From assembly GCF_042646385.1 (NCBI RefSeq), contig NZ_JBHRTO010000002.1, forward strand, positions 868,001 through 932,000: DNA of 64,000 bases, written 5' to 3'. This document shows, one piece after another, positions 1 to 8,019 of the stretch; the stretch's first letter is position 1, and every line of letters starts with the position of its first letter. The DNA is from Cypionkella sinensis. GTDB lineage: Bacteria; Pseudomonadota; Alphaproteobacteria; Rhodobacterales; Rhodobacteraceae. Position numbers and translations under genes: made by a program. The notes under the pieces were generated by a model. It did not search any database and had not been told where the DNA came from. It saw only the letters and a program-made list of their open reading frames with translations.

Positions 1-521
1 CGCGATGCGCCAAGGCTGGCCGCCGCTGTCTCAAGTCGGGTATCAAACACGGCAAGGTTGGCACCTACGGCAATGACGACGAAGGGGATGGCCAGCAGCG
101 TGTGTGCAAAGACATAGCCCGTCCAAGTGCCGACAAGTTGCGCATCCAGATAGACGGCATAGATGCCGACAGCGAGAACCACGCCCGGCACGATCATCGG
201 CGTGATCAAAACCGCGCGGATCAGCCCGCCGGTACGGCCTTTCAGACGCTCGATCCCGATGGCGGCCATGGTGCCGATCACGGTTGCCACTACGGCAACC
301 ATAGACGCGACTTTGGCCGAAACGATCAGGCTGTCAAACCATTGCGGGTTGGTGAAAAAGTTCTGATACCATTGCAGAGAAAATCCGGTCGGCGGGAAGG
401 CCAGCGACTTTTTCTCGGCAAAGGACATCGGGATCACCACCAACGTCGGCGCGACCAGCCAGATCGCGATCAGCAGACAGGTCAGGCCAAGGATCAGCTT
501 GCCCGGATTGAAGCGTTTCAT
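1..521 (-). CDS. ABC transporter permease, polyamine/PotC type (partial)
   Basis: Inner-membrane permease of an ABC importer, the second permease of the spermidine/putrescine-type operon that starts at 3206. The visible 173 residues begin MKRFNPGKL and contain several hydrophobic helices; the C-terminal part, where the EAA loop contacting the ATPase would lie, is beyond the left edge. The ATG overlaps the stop of the upstream permease by 4 bases (ATGA), implying translational coupling. Family membership (PotC/PotI-like) is inferred from hydrophobic pattern and from position after a PotB-like permease. The ATPase of this importer is not in the window and may lie further left. Confidence 0.85.
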   Translation of the reverse strand, partial: MKRFNPGKLILGLTCLLIAIWLVAPTLVVIPMSFAEKKSLAFPPTGFSLQWYQNFFTNPQWFDSLIVSAKVASMVAVVATVIGTMAAIGIERLKGRTGGLIRAVLITPMIVPGVVLAVGIYAVYLDAQLVGTWTGYVFAHTLLAIPFVVIAVGANLAVFDTRLETAAASLGAS

Positions 522-1363
522 CGGCTGCCTCCGCTCATCTGGTATTTGCGTTTCATGAACGGGCTGGCGATCCCGAGTATACCGAAGGTGGCGATCAGCA
601 GGATTACACCCATCGTGCCGCCCCGGCCCCAGTTCAGCAGCGACAGCACCTGTTGCTGAATGAGCGTGGACAGCATGGTCGATTGCGGCCCGCCCAACAG
701 GAGTGGTGTGATGTAAAAGCCCAGCGCGAGAATGAAAACGATGGTTGCGCCCGCAAAGACACCCGGCAGCGAAAGCGGCAGATATATCTGGAAGAAGGTT
801 TTGATCGGGTGGGCCCCAAGGCTGCGCGCCGCCTGCAACAGCCGCAGGTCGATGCCGCGCATCACGGCATACAGCGGCATGATCATGAAGGGCAGCAGAA
901 TCTGCGTCATGCCGATCGTCACGCCCAGTTGAGTGCGGATCAGCCGAACTTTTTCAAACCCCAGCGACAGCAGGATGCGGTTGATCACCCCGGAATCCTG
1001 CAACAGGATCACCCATGCCAGCGTGCGCACCACGCCCGAGACCCAGAACGGCACCAGCACGCACATGATCAGTACAAGCCGCAGCCGCGGCCCCGCGACA
1101 GACATCGCGAAAGCGTAGGGGTATGCAGCGATCACACAGCACAGCGTTACCCAGAAGGCGATGGAAAAGGTCCGCAGCAGCACCGTCACATTGACCTTGG
1201 TGTCAAAGAACCAGGCGTAGTTGGCCATGCCCGGCTCGGGTTCGATAAAACTGCGCAGCACGATCACGCCCAGCGGAATAGCCATCACCAGAAGCAGCAC
1301 CGCCAGTGCCGGAACGGTCAGAAACAGCGCGCCGCGTTGCGTCCTGTCGGTCAGGATAGACAT
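518..1363 (-). CDS. ABC transporter permease, polyamine/PotB type
   Basis: Inner-membrane permease of 281 residues. About six hydrophobic segments are visible, and the EAA-like loop is present near residues 177-200 (MRGIDLRLLQAARSLGAHP), the site that docks the ATPase in this family. The start at 1363 (MSILTDRT) is preceded by a G-run Shine-Dalgarno; an upstream in-frame start at 1387 would add eight residues with no better ribosome site. The gene follows the binding protein and overlaps the next permease by 4 bases. Substrate is inferred from the binding protein and the PuuR-like regulator: a polyamine or related cation, not established. Confidence 0.88.
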   Translation of the reverse strand: MSILTDRTQRGALFLTVPALAVLLLVMAIPLGVIVLRSFIEPEPGMANYAWFFDTKVNVTVLLRTFSIAFWVTLCCVIAAYPYAFAMSVAGPRLRLVLIMCVLVPFWVSGVVRTLAWVILLQDSGVINRILLSLGFEKVRLIRTQLGVTIGMTQILLPFMIMPLYAVMRGIDLRLLQAARSLGAHPIKTFFQIYLPLSLPGVFAGATIVFILALGFYITPLLLGGPQSTMLSTLIQQQVLSLLNWGRGGTMGVILLIATFGILGIASPFMKRKYQMSGGSR

Positions 1364-1409
1364 AGCATTACCCCCCGCAGCGGCCACTCTTTGAGCTGTG
1401 CCGCGACAT

Positions 1410-1439
1410 GGTCAGGGCGGCGCAAGCGCTGCCCTGACC
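1410..1439 (-). promoter_or_regulatory. Intercistronic stem-loop after the binding-protein gene
   Basis: A 9-base perfect inverted repeat (1410-1418 with 1431-1439) with a further GCGC/GCGC pairing inside it lies between the binding-protein gene and the first permease. There is no T-run after it, so it is more likely an mRNA-stabilising or partially attenuating hairpin than a full terminator. Comparable hairpins follow the binding-protein genes at 8020, 14763, 41027 and 56431. Confidence 0.6.
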
Positions 1440-1452
1440 TTTGCATCCCAAA

Positions 1453-2523
1453 TCAGTTACCGGCGACGAACTCGGCCCATTTGGCGCTGAGGGTCTCGTA
1501 GTTTTCCACCCAGTATTCGACGTTCTGGTTATAGGCCATCGCCTGCTTTTCCGGGGTGTTGGTCATGAACGAGGCGGTCAGCTCATCCACCTTCGGCTGC
1601 GCATCGACGTTGATCGGCGAATACGAAGTGGTTTCGGCCATCACCTCTTGCGCGTGCTTGCCGAGATAGGCGTTGATCAGCGCATAGGAGGCATCAATGT
1701 CTTTCACGCCAACCGGAATGGCGATCTGGTCTTTGACGACGATCCAATCCTGCCAAACTGGCACATAGTTCGCGCCGTTGGCCAAAGCCGCTTTACCACG
1801 ACCGGACCAAACCATGACCATGTCGGCCTCGCCCGATTCCATCATCTGCTGGCTTTCGGCGCCCGTCGTCCACGGCACCAGATTGTCACGGATCGAACGC
1901 CATTTGTTCAGGCCACGGTCGATATCGGCGGGGAACATCTGATCTTTGGGCACGCCATCGGCCATCAGGCCCAGTTCAACCATATAGCCTTCCGGGTCGG
2001 CATAGCCGGGAATGCCGCGCGTGCCGGGGAATTTTTCAACATCAAAGAAATCGGCCCAGCTTTTCGGCGGATTGTCACCGTATTTATCCTTGTTATACAA
2101 GAACATGACCGCATAGTTCATCGCCGGAACGCTGCACGGACCAACTTGCCCCGCCGGAATTTTCGAGATGTCGATCTTGGTGAAATCCAGCTTTTCGAAC
2201 AGCGTGCCGCAATGGACAAATGGGGTGAAGTCACCGGTATCGACCACATCCCACATCACGTTCTTGGCTTCGACCTGCGCTTGGATCTTGGCATTCTCGG
2301 TCGGACCGTCTGACAGCAGGGTTACGCCGGATTTTTGCACGAAATCCTCCAGCGCCTTGAGCTGACCATCTTGAAAGATGCCGCCGTAGGACACGAAGGT
2401 AAGCGTTTTGCCCTTCAGAGAGCCTTCGGCGACCTCACCAGCAACGGGGCCTTCGGCCAGCGCGGGCAGCGTGAGCCCCAGGGTAACGGCCAGGGCAAGC
2501 CCTGCGGTATGCTTCATCTTCAT
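1453..2523 (-). CDS. ABC transporter substrate-binding protein, spermidine/putrescine (PotD) type
   Basis: Periplasmic binding protein of 356 residues that delivers substrate to the two downstream permeases. The start at 2523 (MKMKHTAGLALAV) opens a clear signal peptide ending in ALA and has a GGGAGG ribosome site; a longer frame to 2577 would place 18 polar residues before the signal peptide, so it is rejected. The mature protein has the family pattern, with an early LTFVSYGG strand, a WDVVDTGD segment and an aromatic-rich YAVMFLYNKDKYG region. The ligand is likely a polyamine, GABA-like amine or similar; sequence alone does not settle it. Confidence 0.87.
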   Translation of the reverse strand: MKMKHTAGLALAVTLGLTLPALAEGPVAGEVAEGSLKGKTLTFVSYGGIFQDGQLKALEDFVQKSGVTLLSDGPTENAKIQAQVEAKNVMWDVVDTGDFTPFVHCGTLFEKLDFTKIDISKIPAGQVGPCSVPAMNYAVMFLYNKDKYGDNPPKSWADFFDVEKFPGTRGIPGYADPEGYMVELGLMADGVPKDQMFPADIDRGLNKWRSIRDNLVPWTTGAESQQMMESGEADMVMVWSGRGKAALANGANYVPVWQDWIVVKDQIAIPVGVKDIDASYALINAYLGKHAQEVMAETTSYSPINVDAQPKVDELTASFMTNTPEKQAMAYNQNVEYWVENYETLSAKWAEFVAGN

Positions 2524-2573
2524 CGTATTCCTCCCTTTTGTTGTCGTCTTTGGTTTTGGATTTGCGGCGGGCT

Positions 2574-3206
2574 TCAATCGCCCTTTTGGCGGAAATCATC
2601 GAGGTATCTGGCCGTTGAAGTGGGTGGCGAGATCATGAACAGCACCTCGGCCGGGCCATTGCCGATGTTGACCACCCGATGTGGCACCGAAGTGGCGTAT
2701 TCAACGCTGTCGCCTTCATCGAGGTCATGACTGTCAGTGCCAAGATCGAGCCGGACCTGACCGCGCATGACCAGGATCATCTCGTGCGAGTCGCCATGGG
2801 TGTAAAGTTCGTCACCCGAGGAGCCGCCGACCTCGAATTCGGCGATATAGGTTTCAAAATGGGTGAGCGGACGGCGCGACAGCAGCATCTTGCGCTGGCC
2901 GTTCATCACCGGCAGGGCTGGCCGTTGCGCGCGGCGCAGCACCGGGTTCTGGCCGGTTTCGACACCGGAAAAAAGCTCCGAAATGCTGGTGCCAAAGCAG
3001 TTGGCAATGCGGATCAGGGTCGAAGTGCTGGCGCCTGACAAACCACGCTCCAACTGGCTGAGAAAGCTCGCCGAAGTGCCTGTCGCCTCGGCCAGTTTGC
3101 GCAGTGAAATCCCGTTGGCCTTGCGCAGACGCTGCAGGCGCTCCGCCACCAGCCGGGTGGGGTCAGCATCGTCCGGAACAGGGAGCGTGGGAACCGATCG
3201 GGTCAA
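2574..3206 (-). CDS. XRE-cupin transcriptional regulator, PuuR-like
   Basis: A 210-residue cytoplasmic regulator. An XRE helix-turn-helix occupies about residues 20-80 (ISLRKLAEATGTSASFLSQLERG is its core), followed by a cupin sensor domain near 120-200 with an HGDSHEM metal-type motif. This architecture is that of PuuR and related regulators of amine and amino-acid transport operons. It is the first gene of the operon, 50 bases ahead of the binding protein, so it probably controls its own operon. The assigned start is TTG; no better ATG lies upstream in frame, and the N-terminus is therefore the least certain part. An inverted repeat at 3231-3252 is a candidate operator. Confidence 0.87.
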   Translation of the reverse strand: MTRSVPTLPVPDDADPTRLVAERLQRLRKANGISLRKLAEATGTSASFLSQLERGLSGASTSTLIRIANCFGTSISELFSGVETGQNPVLRRAQRPALPVMNGQRKMLLSRRPLTHFETYIAEFEVGGSSGDELYTHGDSHEMILVMRGQVRLDLGTDSHDLDEGDSVEYATSVPHRVVNIGNGPAEVLFMISPPTSTARYLDDFRQKGD

Positions 3207-3230
3207 TCTGGATCTCGCGTGAAGCCAATG

Positions 3231-3270
3231 TTACTTCACAAGTGTTAAGTAATAGCGAACACAATTTCAA
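3231..3270 (-). promoter_or_regulatory. Candidate promoter and operator of the XRE-led transporter operon
   Basis: On the minus strand TTGAAA (3270-3265) and TAACAC (3247-3242) are separated by 17 bases, a plausible but weak sigma-70-like pair. Overlapping the -10 region is an inverted repeat, TTACTT-N10-AAGTAA at 3231-3252, well placed for autoregulation by the XRE regulator. The rest of the 3207-3392 gap holds nothing else that I recognise. Confidence 0.4.
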
Positions 3271-3392
3271 TGATTCGGTTCTTATGCCAGTGTCGGCAAG
3301 AATGGGGATATCTTTGGTTGAGAGTTCAACGGCATGCCGTTTGAGCATTTATCTTGGCCGTCGCAGTTTAGGGCAAACTCGTTCGTGTGACG

Positions 3393-4805
3393 CTACTGCG
3401 CCGCCACCAAACCCTGGCGTGCATTGATCTGTCTGGCGGCTTCGCGCGCGATATGCTCGGCCCAAGTGATCACTTCGGGCACGCCCATCAGTTCGCCCAC
3501 CGCGGCGCGGGCAAGCGGGCCTGCGACCAACAGGCTACCGTCGGGTGCGCCTGACACAGGCACGGCTTGGCCGTTTGGTGCCGTCAGCAACCCGAGGCCG
3601 AGCGGATCCGGTTGCAACAGACCCAGCGCGGCCAGATCGGAAAGCGCGGGATTCGCGGCAATGACGCTGCCATGCGCCGGGCCGGTGGCCAAGATCACCC
3701 GATCCACCGCGATGGTGAAGCGGGTGCCATTGTGGCGGGCCTGCAAGCCCAATTTGATCGGGCTGCCGGGTGTGGCAGTGACAATCCGGGCGGCGAGGCT
3801 GACGAGCCGCCCCTGACGCTGCATCTGCTGGTTGGCGTCATAGGTTTGCGGGGCGATGCGAAAGCGGTGCACATCCCACAGCGCGCGCAGATGGCGCAGG
3901 AAGCGCCGCCGCTCGGGTTCTGGCAGGGCGGCCCAGATCACGGGGCCTTGCGCGCGCAAACGGTCAAACACCGCGTGCCATGTCAGGCCCAAGGCGTGAT
4001 CTTGGGCGACGGCGGCGCGTGTGCGGCGCAGAAGCGCCAAGGCGGTGCGCGGTGGGGATTTGGCGAAATCGGCTTTGGTTTCGGGCTGGTTGGGGCCGTG
4101 CGGTTGCGAGCGCAGCCCGTGGCGTGACAAGGCGGTGATCTGGCCGCGATGGCCACGCAGGTAGAGCGACGCGACGATATCGGCCGAGGTCAGCCCATTG
4201 CCGACGATCAGCACGCGGGCATCCTCGGCCACCTCTGCCAGCGCGCCGGGGGCAAAGGGATCGGTGATCAGGGCGGGATCGCCGGCAAGGCTTGCCAATT
4301 CGCGCGGCAGGCCTGCATTGGGGTGGCTTGCCGCCAGCACCACGATGTCGGCTGTGACCTGACCGCCATCCGACAACCCCAAGCGGTAGCGATCCGGGCG
4401 GCTGACCGTGATCACGCGCGCCTGCACATGGCGCAAGCGGCCCTGCTTTTGCAAGGGCTGAAGCTGTGCTGCGACATATGCGCCAAACACCGCACGGGGA
4501 GCATAGATTTCGCCTGACAGCCGCGCTGAATTGGCGGGCAAGCTGGGCGCATCGGCCTGATGCAGCCAAGCGCGGAAGTCGTCGGGGCGATCCGAGCGCA
4601 GGGTCATCTTGTGATCGGGCACGTTCAGGCGGTGGTCGGGGTCGGGTGTGGCATAGGCCACCCCGCGCCCGAGATCAGCGCGCGGCTCGATGACCACAAT
4701 GTCGGCATCGGTCAGGTTTGCCAGATGATAGGCCACCGCAGCCCCGGACAAACCGCCGCCGATGATGGCGACGGTCAGCGGTGCTTTGGCGTAAGGTTTG
4801 GTCAT
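3393..4805 (-). CDS. FAD/NAD(P)-binding protein, last gene of the organosulfur operon
   Basis: A 470-residue cytoplasmic flavoprotein-like enzyme. The N-terminus shows a Rossmann dinucleotide motif, IIGGGLSGAAVAYHLA (residues 14-29), then a conserved VIEPRADLGRGVAYA segment. A second nucleotide-binding stretch, VLIVGNGLTSADIV, lies near residue 197, and a C-terminal ILATGPAHG segment near 370. This matches proteins with the NAD_binding_9 type domain, whose biochemical roles are mostly unknown. Its ATG overlaps the stop of the SsuD-like gene by 4 bases, so it is translated with the sulfur genes; a redox step on a sulfur intermediate is possible but is inference only. Confidence 0.8.
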   Translation of the reverse strand: MTKPYAKAPLTVAIIGGGLSGAAVAYHLANLTDADIVVIEPRADLGRGVAYATPDPDHRLNVPDHKMTLRSDRPDDFRAWLHQADAPSLPANSARLSGEIYAPRAVFGAYVAAQLQPLQKQGRLRHVQARVITVSRPDRYRLGLSDGGQVTADIVVLAASHPNAGLPRELASLAGDPALITDPFAPGALAEVAEDARVLIVGNGLTSADIVASLYLRGHRGQITALSRHGLRSQPHGPNQPETKADFAKSPPRTALALLRRTRAAVAQDHALGLTWHAVFDRLRAQGPVIWAALPEPERRRFLRHLRALWDVHRFRIAPQTYDANQQMQRQGRLVSLAARIVTATPGSPIKLGLQARHNGTRFTIAVDRVILATGPAHGSVIAANPALSDLAALGLLQPDPLGLGLLTAPNGQAVPVSGAPDGSLLVAGPLARAAVGELMGVPEVITWAEHIAREAARQINARQGLVAAQ

Positions 4806-5965
4806 TGTGCCGCCTGTAGCTTTGGTTTGTGATCTCCGGCGATGGTTTCGCCGAACGGCCCGGTATTGACCACCAGATCGCGGCGCGGGATCGGATGCGC
4901 AAGCGGCAATTTCGGCAGCACCAACTCGCCAAAGCTATAGGCTTCTTCCAGATGCGGATAGCCCGAGAAGATAAAGCTATCCACCCCGATGCGACGGTAT
5001 TCGTCGATGCGCTCCGCCACGGTATCGGCATCGCCCACCAAAGCCGTGCCCGCACCGCCGCGCACAAGACCGACCCCCGCCCACAGGTTCGGGCTGATCT
5101 CCAACTTATCCCGCCGCCCGCCATGCAGGGCGGTCATCCGGGCTTGGCCAACCGAATCCATCCGCGCGAACACCTCTTGCGCCTCGGCAATGGTGTGATC
5201 GTCCAGCTTGCTGATCAGCTTGTCCGCCGCCGCCCAAGCCTCGGCATTGGTATCGCGCACGATCACATGCAGGCGGATGCCGAACGACACCTCGCGTCCC
5301 TCGGCATCGGCATGGCGCCGCATCACCGCAATCTTTTCCGCCACCTGTGCGGGGGGTTCGCCCCATGTCAGGTATTTGTCGATGTGTTTGGCACCAACCT
5401 TGAAGCCCTCATCCGACGAGCCGCCAAAATACAGCGGCGGATAAGGCTTTTGCACTGGCGGATAAATCAGGCGGCCATCCGAGATTTGGAAATGCTTGCC
5501 AGTATGCTCCACCGTTTCACCCCGCAGCAGGGCGCGGTAGATGCCGAGAAATTCATCCGTGATTTCGTAGCGTTCGCTGTGCGGCAGGTTGATGCCGTCA
5601 CCCCGGTTTTCTGCCGGATCGCCGCCTGTGACGATGTTGATCAGCAACCGCCCATTGGAAATGCGGTCCAGCGTGGCGGTCATCCGTGCGGCCAAGGTCG
5701 GCGATTGCAGGCCGGGACGGACGGCGACAAGGAATTTCAGGCGCTCGGTCTGGGTGGCGAGGGCCGAGGCCACCACCCAGCTATCCTCGCAACTGCGGCC
5801 CGTGGGCAAGAGTGCGCCGTAAAAGCCGAGGCTGTCGGCGGCCTTAGCCACTTGCGTGAGGTAGGCCAGATCGACCGGACGCCCACCCTCGGATGTACCA
5901 AGATAGCGGCTTTCGCCGTGGGTGGGGATGAACCACAGGACGTTGATTTTATTTGGAATGGTCAT
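4802..5965 (-). CDS. ssuD: FMNH2-dependent alkanesulfonate monooxygenase, SsuD/MsuD type
   Basis: A 387-residue luciferase-fold monooxygenase that cleaves a C-S bond of alkanesulfonates to aldehyde plus sulfite, using O2 and reduced FMN. The sequence follows SsuD closely over its length: FIPTHGESRYLGT at the N-terminus, GRSCEDSWVVA with the conserved cysteine, a YPPLYFGGSSDEG stretch, LYLTWGEPP-like and LWAGVGLVRGGAGTALVG segments. The start at 5965 has a GGAG ribosome site 6 bases upstream, one base past the SfnB stop; an upstream frame to 6001 is not needed. In the context of SfnG, methanesulfonate (MsuD activity) is a likely substrate; SsuD and MsuD cannot be separated by eye. Confidence 0.92.
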   Translation of the reverse strand: MTIPNKINVLWFIPTHGESRYLGTSEGGRPVDLAYLTQVAKAADSLGFYGALLPTGRSCEDSWVVASALATQTERLKFLVAVRPGLQSPTLAARMTATLDRISNGRLLINIVTGGDPAENRGDGINLPHSERYEITDEFLGIYRALLRGETVEHTGKHFQISDGRLIYPPVQKPYPPLYFGGSSDEGFKVGAKHIDKYLTWGEPPAQVAEKIAVMRRHADAEGREVSFGIRLHVIVRDTNAEAWAAADKLISKLDDHTIAEAQEVFARMDSVGQARMTALHGGRRDKLEISPNLWAGVGLVRGGAGTALVGDADTVAERIDEYRRIGVDSFIFSGYPHLEEAYSFGELVLPKLPLAHPIPRRDLVVNTGPFGETIAGDHKPKLQAAQ

Positions 5966-5966
5966 A

Positions 5967-7202
5967 TCAGCTCCACGCGTGGAAGGGCGGGTTGACGCCA
6001 TTCAGATAGTAATTGCCAAGGATGGCGTATTTCCAGCGCACCGGGTCGTGCAGCGTATGGGTGCGGGCGTTGCGCCAATGGCGATCAAGGTTATGCTCGG
6101 CCAAGGTCGACCGCGTGCCTGCCAGTTCAAACAGCTTGTTGGTGGCAAGGATGGCGATTTCGGTGGACAGCACCTTGGCTTCGGCGGTGGCAATCTGGGC
6201 TTGGGCTACGGTTTCGACGGTGGGGTTTGCCACGGCCACGTCAATTGCGGCGCTGGCAATATCCAGCAAGGCCGCCGCTGCATTGGCGCGCAGATTCAAG
6301 TCTCCAACCGCTTGAATGGTGTAGGGGTCTTGGGCAGCGTGATCGAGGCCAGAATCGACCCAAGCTCGGCTGCGGTGCAGCACGAAATCCTTGGTGTCGG
6401 CGATGGCGGCCCGCGCGATGCCCAGATCAACCGCAACTTGGATCACTTGGAAGATCGCACCATCCGCCGAGGGGGATTCGTAGCCTTTGTAGCCCGGCAC
6501 CAGATGAGTTTTCGGCACCTTCACATTGTCGAGGATCACCGTGCCAGAAAGCGTGGTGCGCTGGCCAAAGCTGGACCAATCGTCGATCACGCTCAGCCCC
6601 TCAGCCCCTCGATCCGCAATCGCGTACCACGCGCGACCTTCATCGTCCAAAGCCACAATCGGCACCAGATGTGCCAGCAAAGCGCCGGAGGAGTAGAACT
6701 TGCGGCCCGTGACGCGCACATGATCGCCGTCGTCGGTGAACTTGGTTTCAAAATCGACGGCGCGTTTGCTGCCAAATTCCGAGAACGCATTGCCAAAGCG
6801 GGTGCCGCGCAAAACCTCGGCAAACAGCAGCGCCTTTTGTGCGGGGTCAGACACCGTGTTGATCGCGGCGACCACACCCAGATGGTTCTGCGGCACTTGG
6901 CCCAAGGACGGGTCAGCTTCCGAGATGATCGCGATCACCCGGTTCAGCGTGACATAGGACAGCCCCGGGCCGCCGTATTCTTTCGGCACGTTGATTGACC
7001 ACAGCCCGGATTGCGAGAAGGCATCGAGTTGTTCCTGCGGCCAGATCCGGTTGCGGTCGCGGTCGGACGCGCCTTTGGCGAACTCGGCGGCCAGTTTGTG
7101 CGCCACGGCAATCGCTTCGGCGTCGGATTGGATGATGTGCGGATCGCCAATCGGGCGGGCAACCGGGGGAACAGGCGTTTTCAGCGGTTCATGTTTGGTC
7201 AT
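5967..7202 (-). CDS. sfnB: SfnB family sulfur-acquisition oxidoreductase (acyl-CoA dehydrogenase fold)
   Basis: A 411-residue flavoprotein of the acyl-CoA dehydrogenase superfamily, in the branch found in sulfone and sulfonate operons (SfnB, DszC-like). Markers are NVPKEYGGPGLSY near residue 70, FGNAFSEFGSKR near 137, an FYSSGALLAH segment, and a C-terminal NARTHTLHDPVRWKYAILGNY. Related enzymes use reduced flavin and O2 rather than acyl-CoA. It sits between the transporter ATPase gene and the SsuD gene with only a few bases on either side. The exact reaction of SfnB is not firmly known; a flavin-dependent oxygenation of a sulfur compound is inferred. Confidence 0.9.
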   Translation of the reverse strand: MTKHEPLKTPVPPVARPIGDPHIIQSDAEAIAVAHKLAAEFAKGASDRDRNRIWPQEQLDAFSQSGLWSINVPKEYGGPGLSYVTLNRVIAIISEADPSLGQVPQNHLGVVAAINTVSDPAQKALLFAEVLRGTRFGNAFSEFGSKRAVDFETKFTDDGDHVRVTGRKFYSSGALLAHLVPIVALDDEGRAWYAIADRGAEGLSVIDDWSSFGQRTTLSGTVILDNVKVPKTHLVPGYKGYESPSADGAIFQVIQVAVDLGIARAAIADTKDFVLHRSRAWVDSGLDHAAQDPYTIQAVGDLNLRANAAAALLDIASAAIDVAVANPTVETVAQAQIATAEAKVLSTEIAILATNKLFELAGTRSTLAEHNLDRHWRNARTHTLHDPVRWKYAILGNYYLNGVNPPFHAWS

Positions 7203-7205
7203 GGT

Positions 7206-7967
7206 TCAAATCCTTACAGGTTCAGGAGTGCCGCCGAGGTAAAGCGCGCGAATGTCGGCGCGGGCGGCGAGGTCGGATGCGGGGCCATTCAGCACCGAGC
7301 GGCCATTTTCGATGACCGTGGCGTGATGGGCGTGTTTGAGTGCGATGGCAGAGTTTTGCTCGGCCACAAGGATCGTCAGGCCAGTTTCACGATTCAGCCG
7401 GGCGAGGGTTTCAAAGATTTCGGCGACCACCAGCGGGGCGAGGCCCATGGAAGGCTCGTCCAGCAGGAACACTTCGGGGCGTGCCATCAGACCGCGCCCG
7501 ATGGCGGCCATTTGCTGCTCGCCGCCCGAGGTCAGGCCAGCGAGCGAATTGCGCCGCAGTTTCAGTTTGGGAAACAGATCATAGACCTGTTCCAGAACTT
7601 CGGCGATCTGGGCGCGGTCAAGGCCTCGGCCAATCGCGCCGGTGGTCAGGTTTTCCTCGATGCTTAGGGTCTTGAAACAGCGCCGACCTTCCAGCACCGG
7701 CACAAGGCCATTGCGGATATGGGCGTGTGGAGTGTCGGCGGTAACATCGCGGCCCTTGTAGCGAATACGCCCGCCGGTAATCTGACCACGTTCGGCGGGC
7801 AGCAGGTTAGAAGATGCCTTCAGCAGCGTGGTTTTGCCCGCGCCGTTTGCGCCCAGCAGGGCCGTAATCTCACCCTTCGGCACCGTCAGGCTGACGCCGT
7901 GCAGGGCAGCGATGGCACCGTTGTAGGCGGCGTAGACGTGGTCAAATTCAAGGATAGGTTGCGACAT
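7206..7967 (-). CDS. ABC transporter ATP-binding protein, LivF type
   Basis: A 253-residue ATPase of a branched-chain-amino-acid-type importer. Walker A is GANGAGKTTLL near residue 39, the signature is LTSGGEQQMAAIGRGL, and Walker B is FLLDEPSMGLAP. The start at 7967 (MSQPILEF) has a GGAGGG ribosome site; the longer frame to 8042 overlaps the hairpin and the end of the binding-protein gene and is rejected. Its partner is the LivG-type ATPase at 11294. Placement inside the sulfone operon suggests that the importer carries an organosulfur compound rather than amino acids. Confidence 0.92.
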   Translation of the reverse strand: MSQPILEFDHVYAAYNGAIAALHGVSLTVPKGEITALLGANGAGKTTLLKASSNLLPAERGQITGGRIRYKGRDVTADTPHAHIRNGLVPVLEGRRCFKTLSIEENLTTGAIGRGLDRAQIAEVLEQVYDLFPKLKLRRNSLAGLTSGGEQQMAAIGRGLMARPEVFLLDEPSMGLAPLVVAEIFETLARLNRETGLTILVAEQNSAIALKHAHHATVIENGRSVLNGPASDLAARADIRALYLGGTPEPVRI

Positions 7968-7987
7968 GGCACCCTCCGGTCTGGATG

Positions 7988-8012
7988 GGGTGGCCCCGAT
8001 GCAGGGCCACCC
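7988..8012 (-). promoter_or_regulatory. Intercistronic stem-loop after the LIV-type binding-protein gene
   Basis: GGGTGGCCC at 7988-7996 pairs perfectly with GGGCCACCC at 8004-8012 around a 7-base loop, immediately downstream of the binding-protein stop. No T-run follows it in the minus direction, so stabilisation of the binding-protein mRNA or partial attenuation is more likely than termination. Confidence 0.6.
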
Positions 8013-8019
8013 GTTTGGC

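Noticed and set aside
653..1501. Long open frame antisense to the PotB-type permease
   Set aside because: It mirrors the high-GC third-position pattern of the real gene and reads as Gln/His/Arg-rich text with no domain pattern.
4829..5995. 388-codon plus-strand frame opposite the SsuD-type gene
   Set aside because: The complementary strand encodes an unmistakable SsuD-family protein; this frame has no recognisable motif and no ribosome site.
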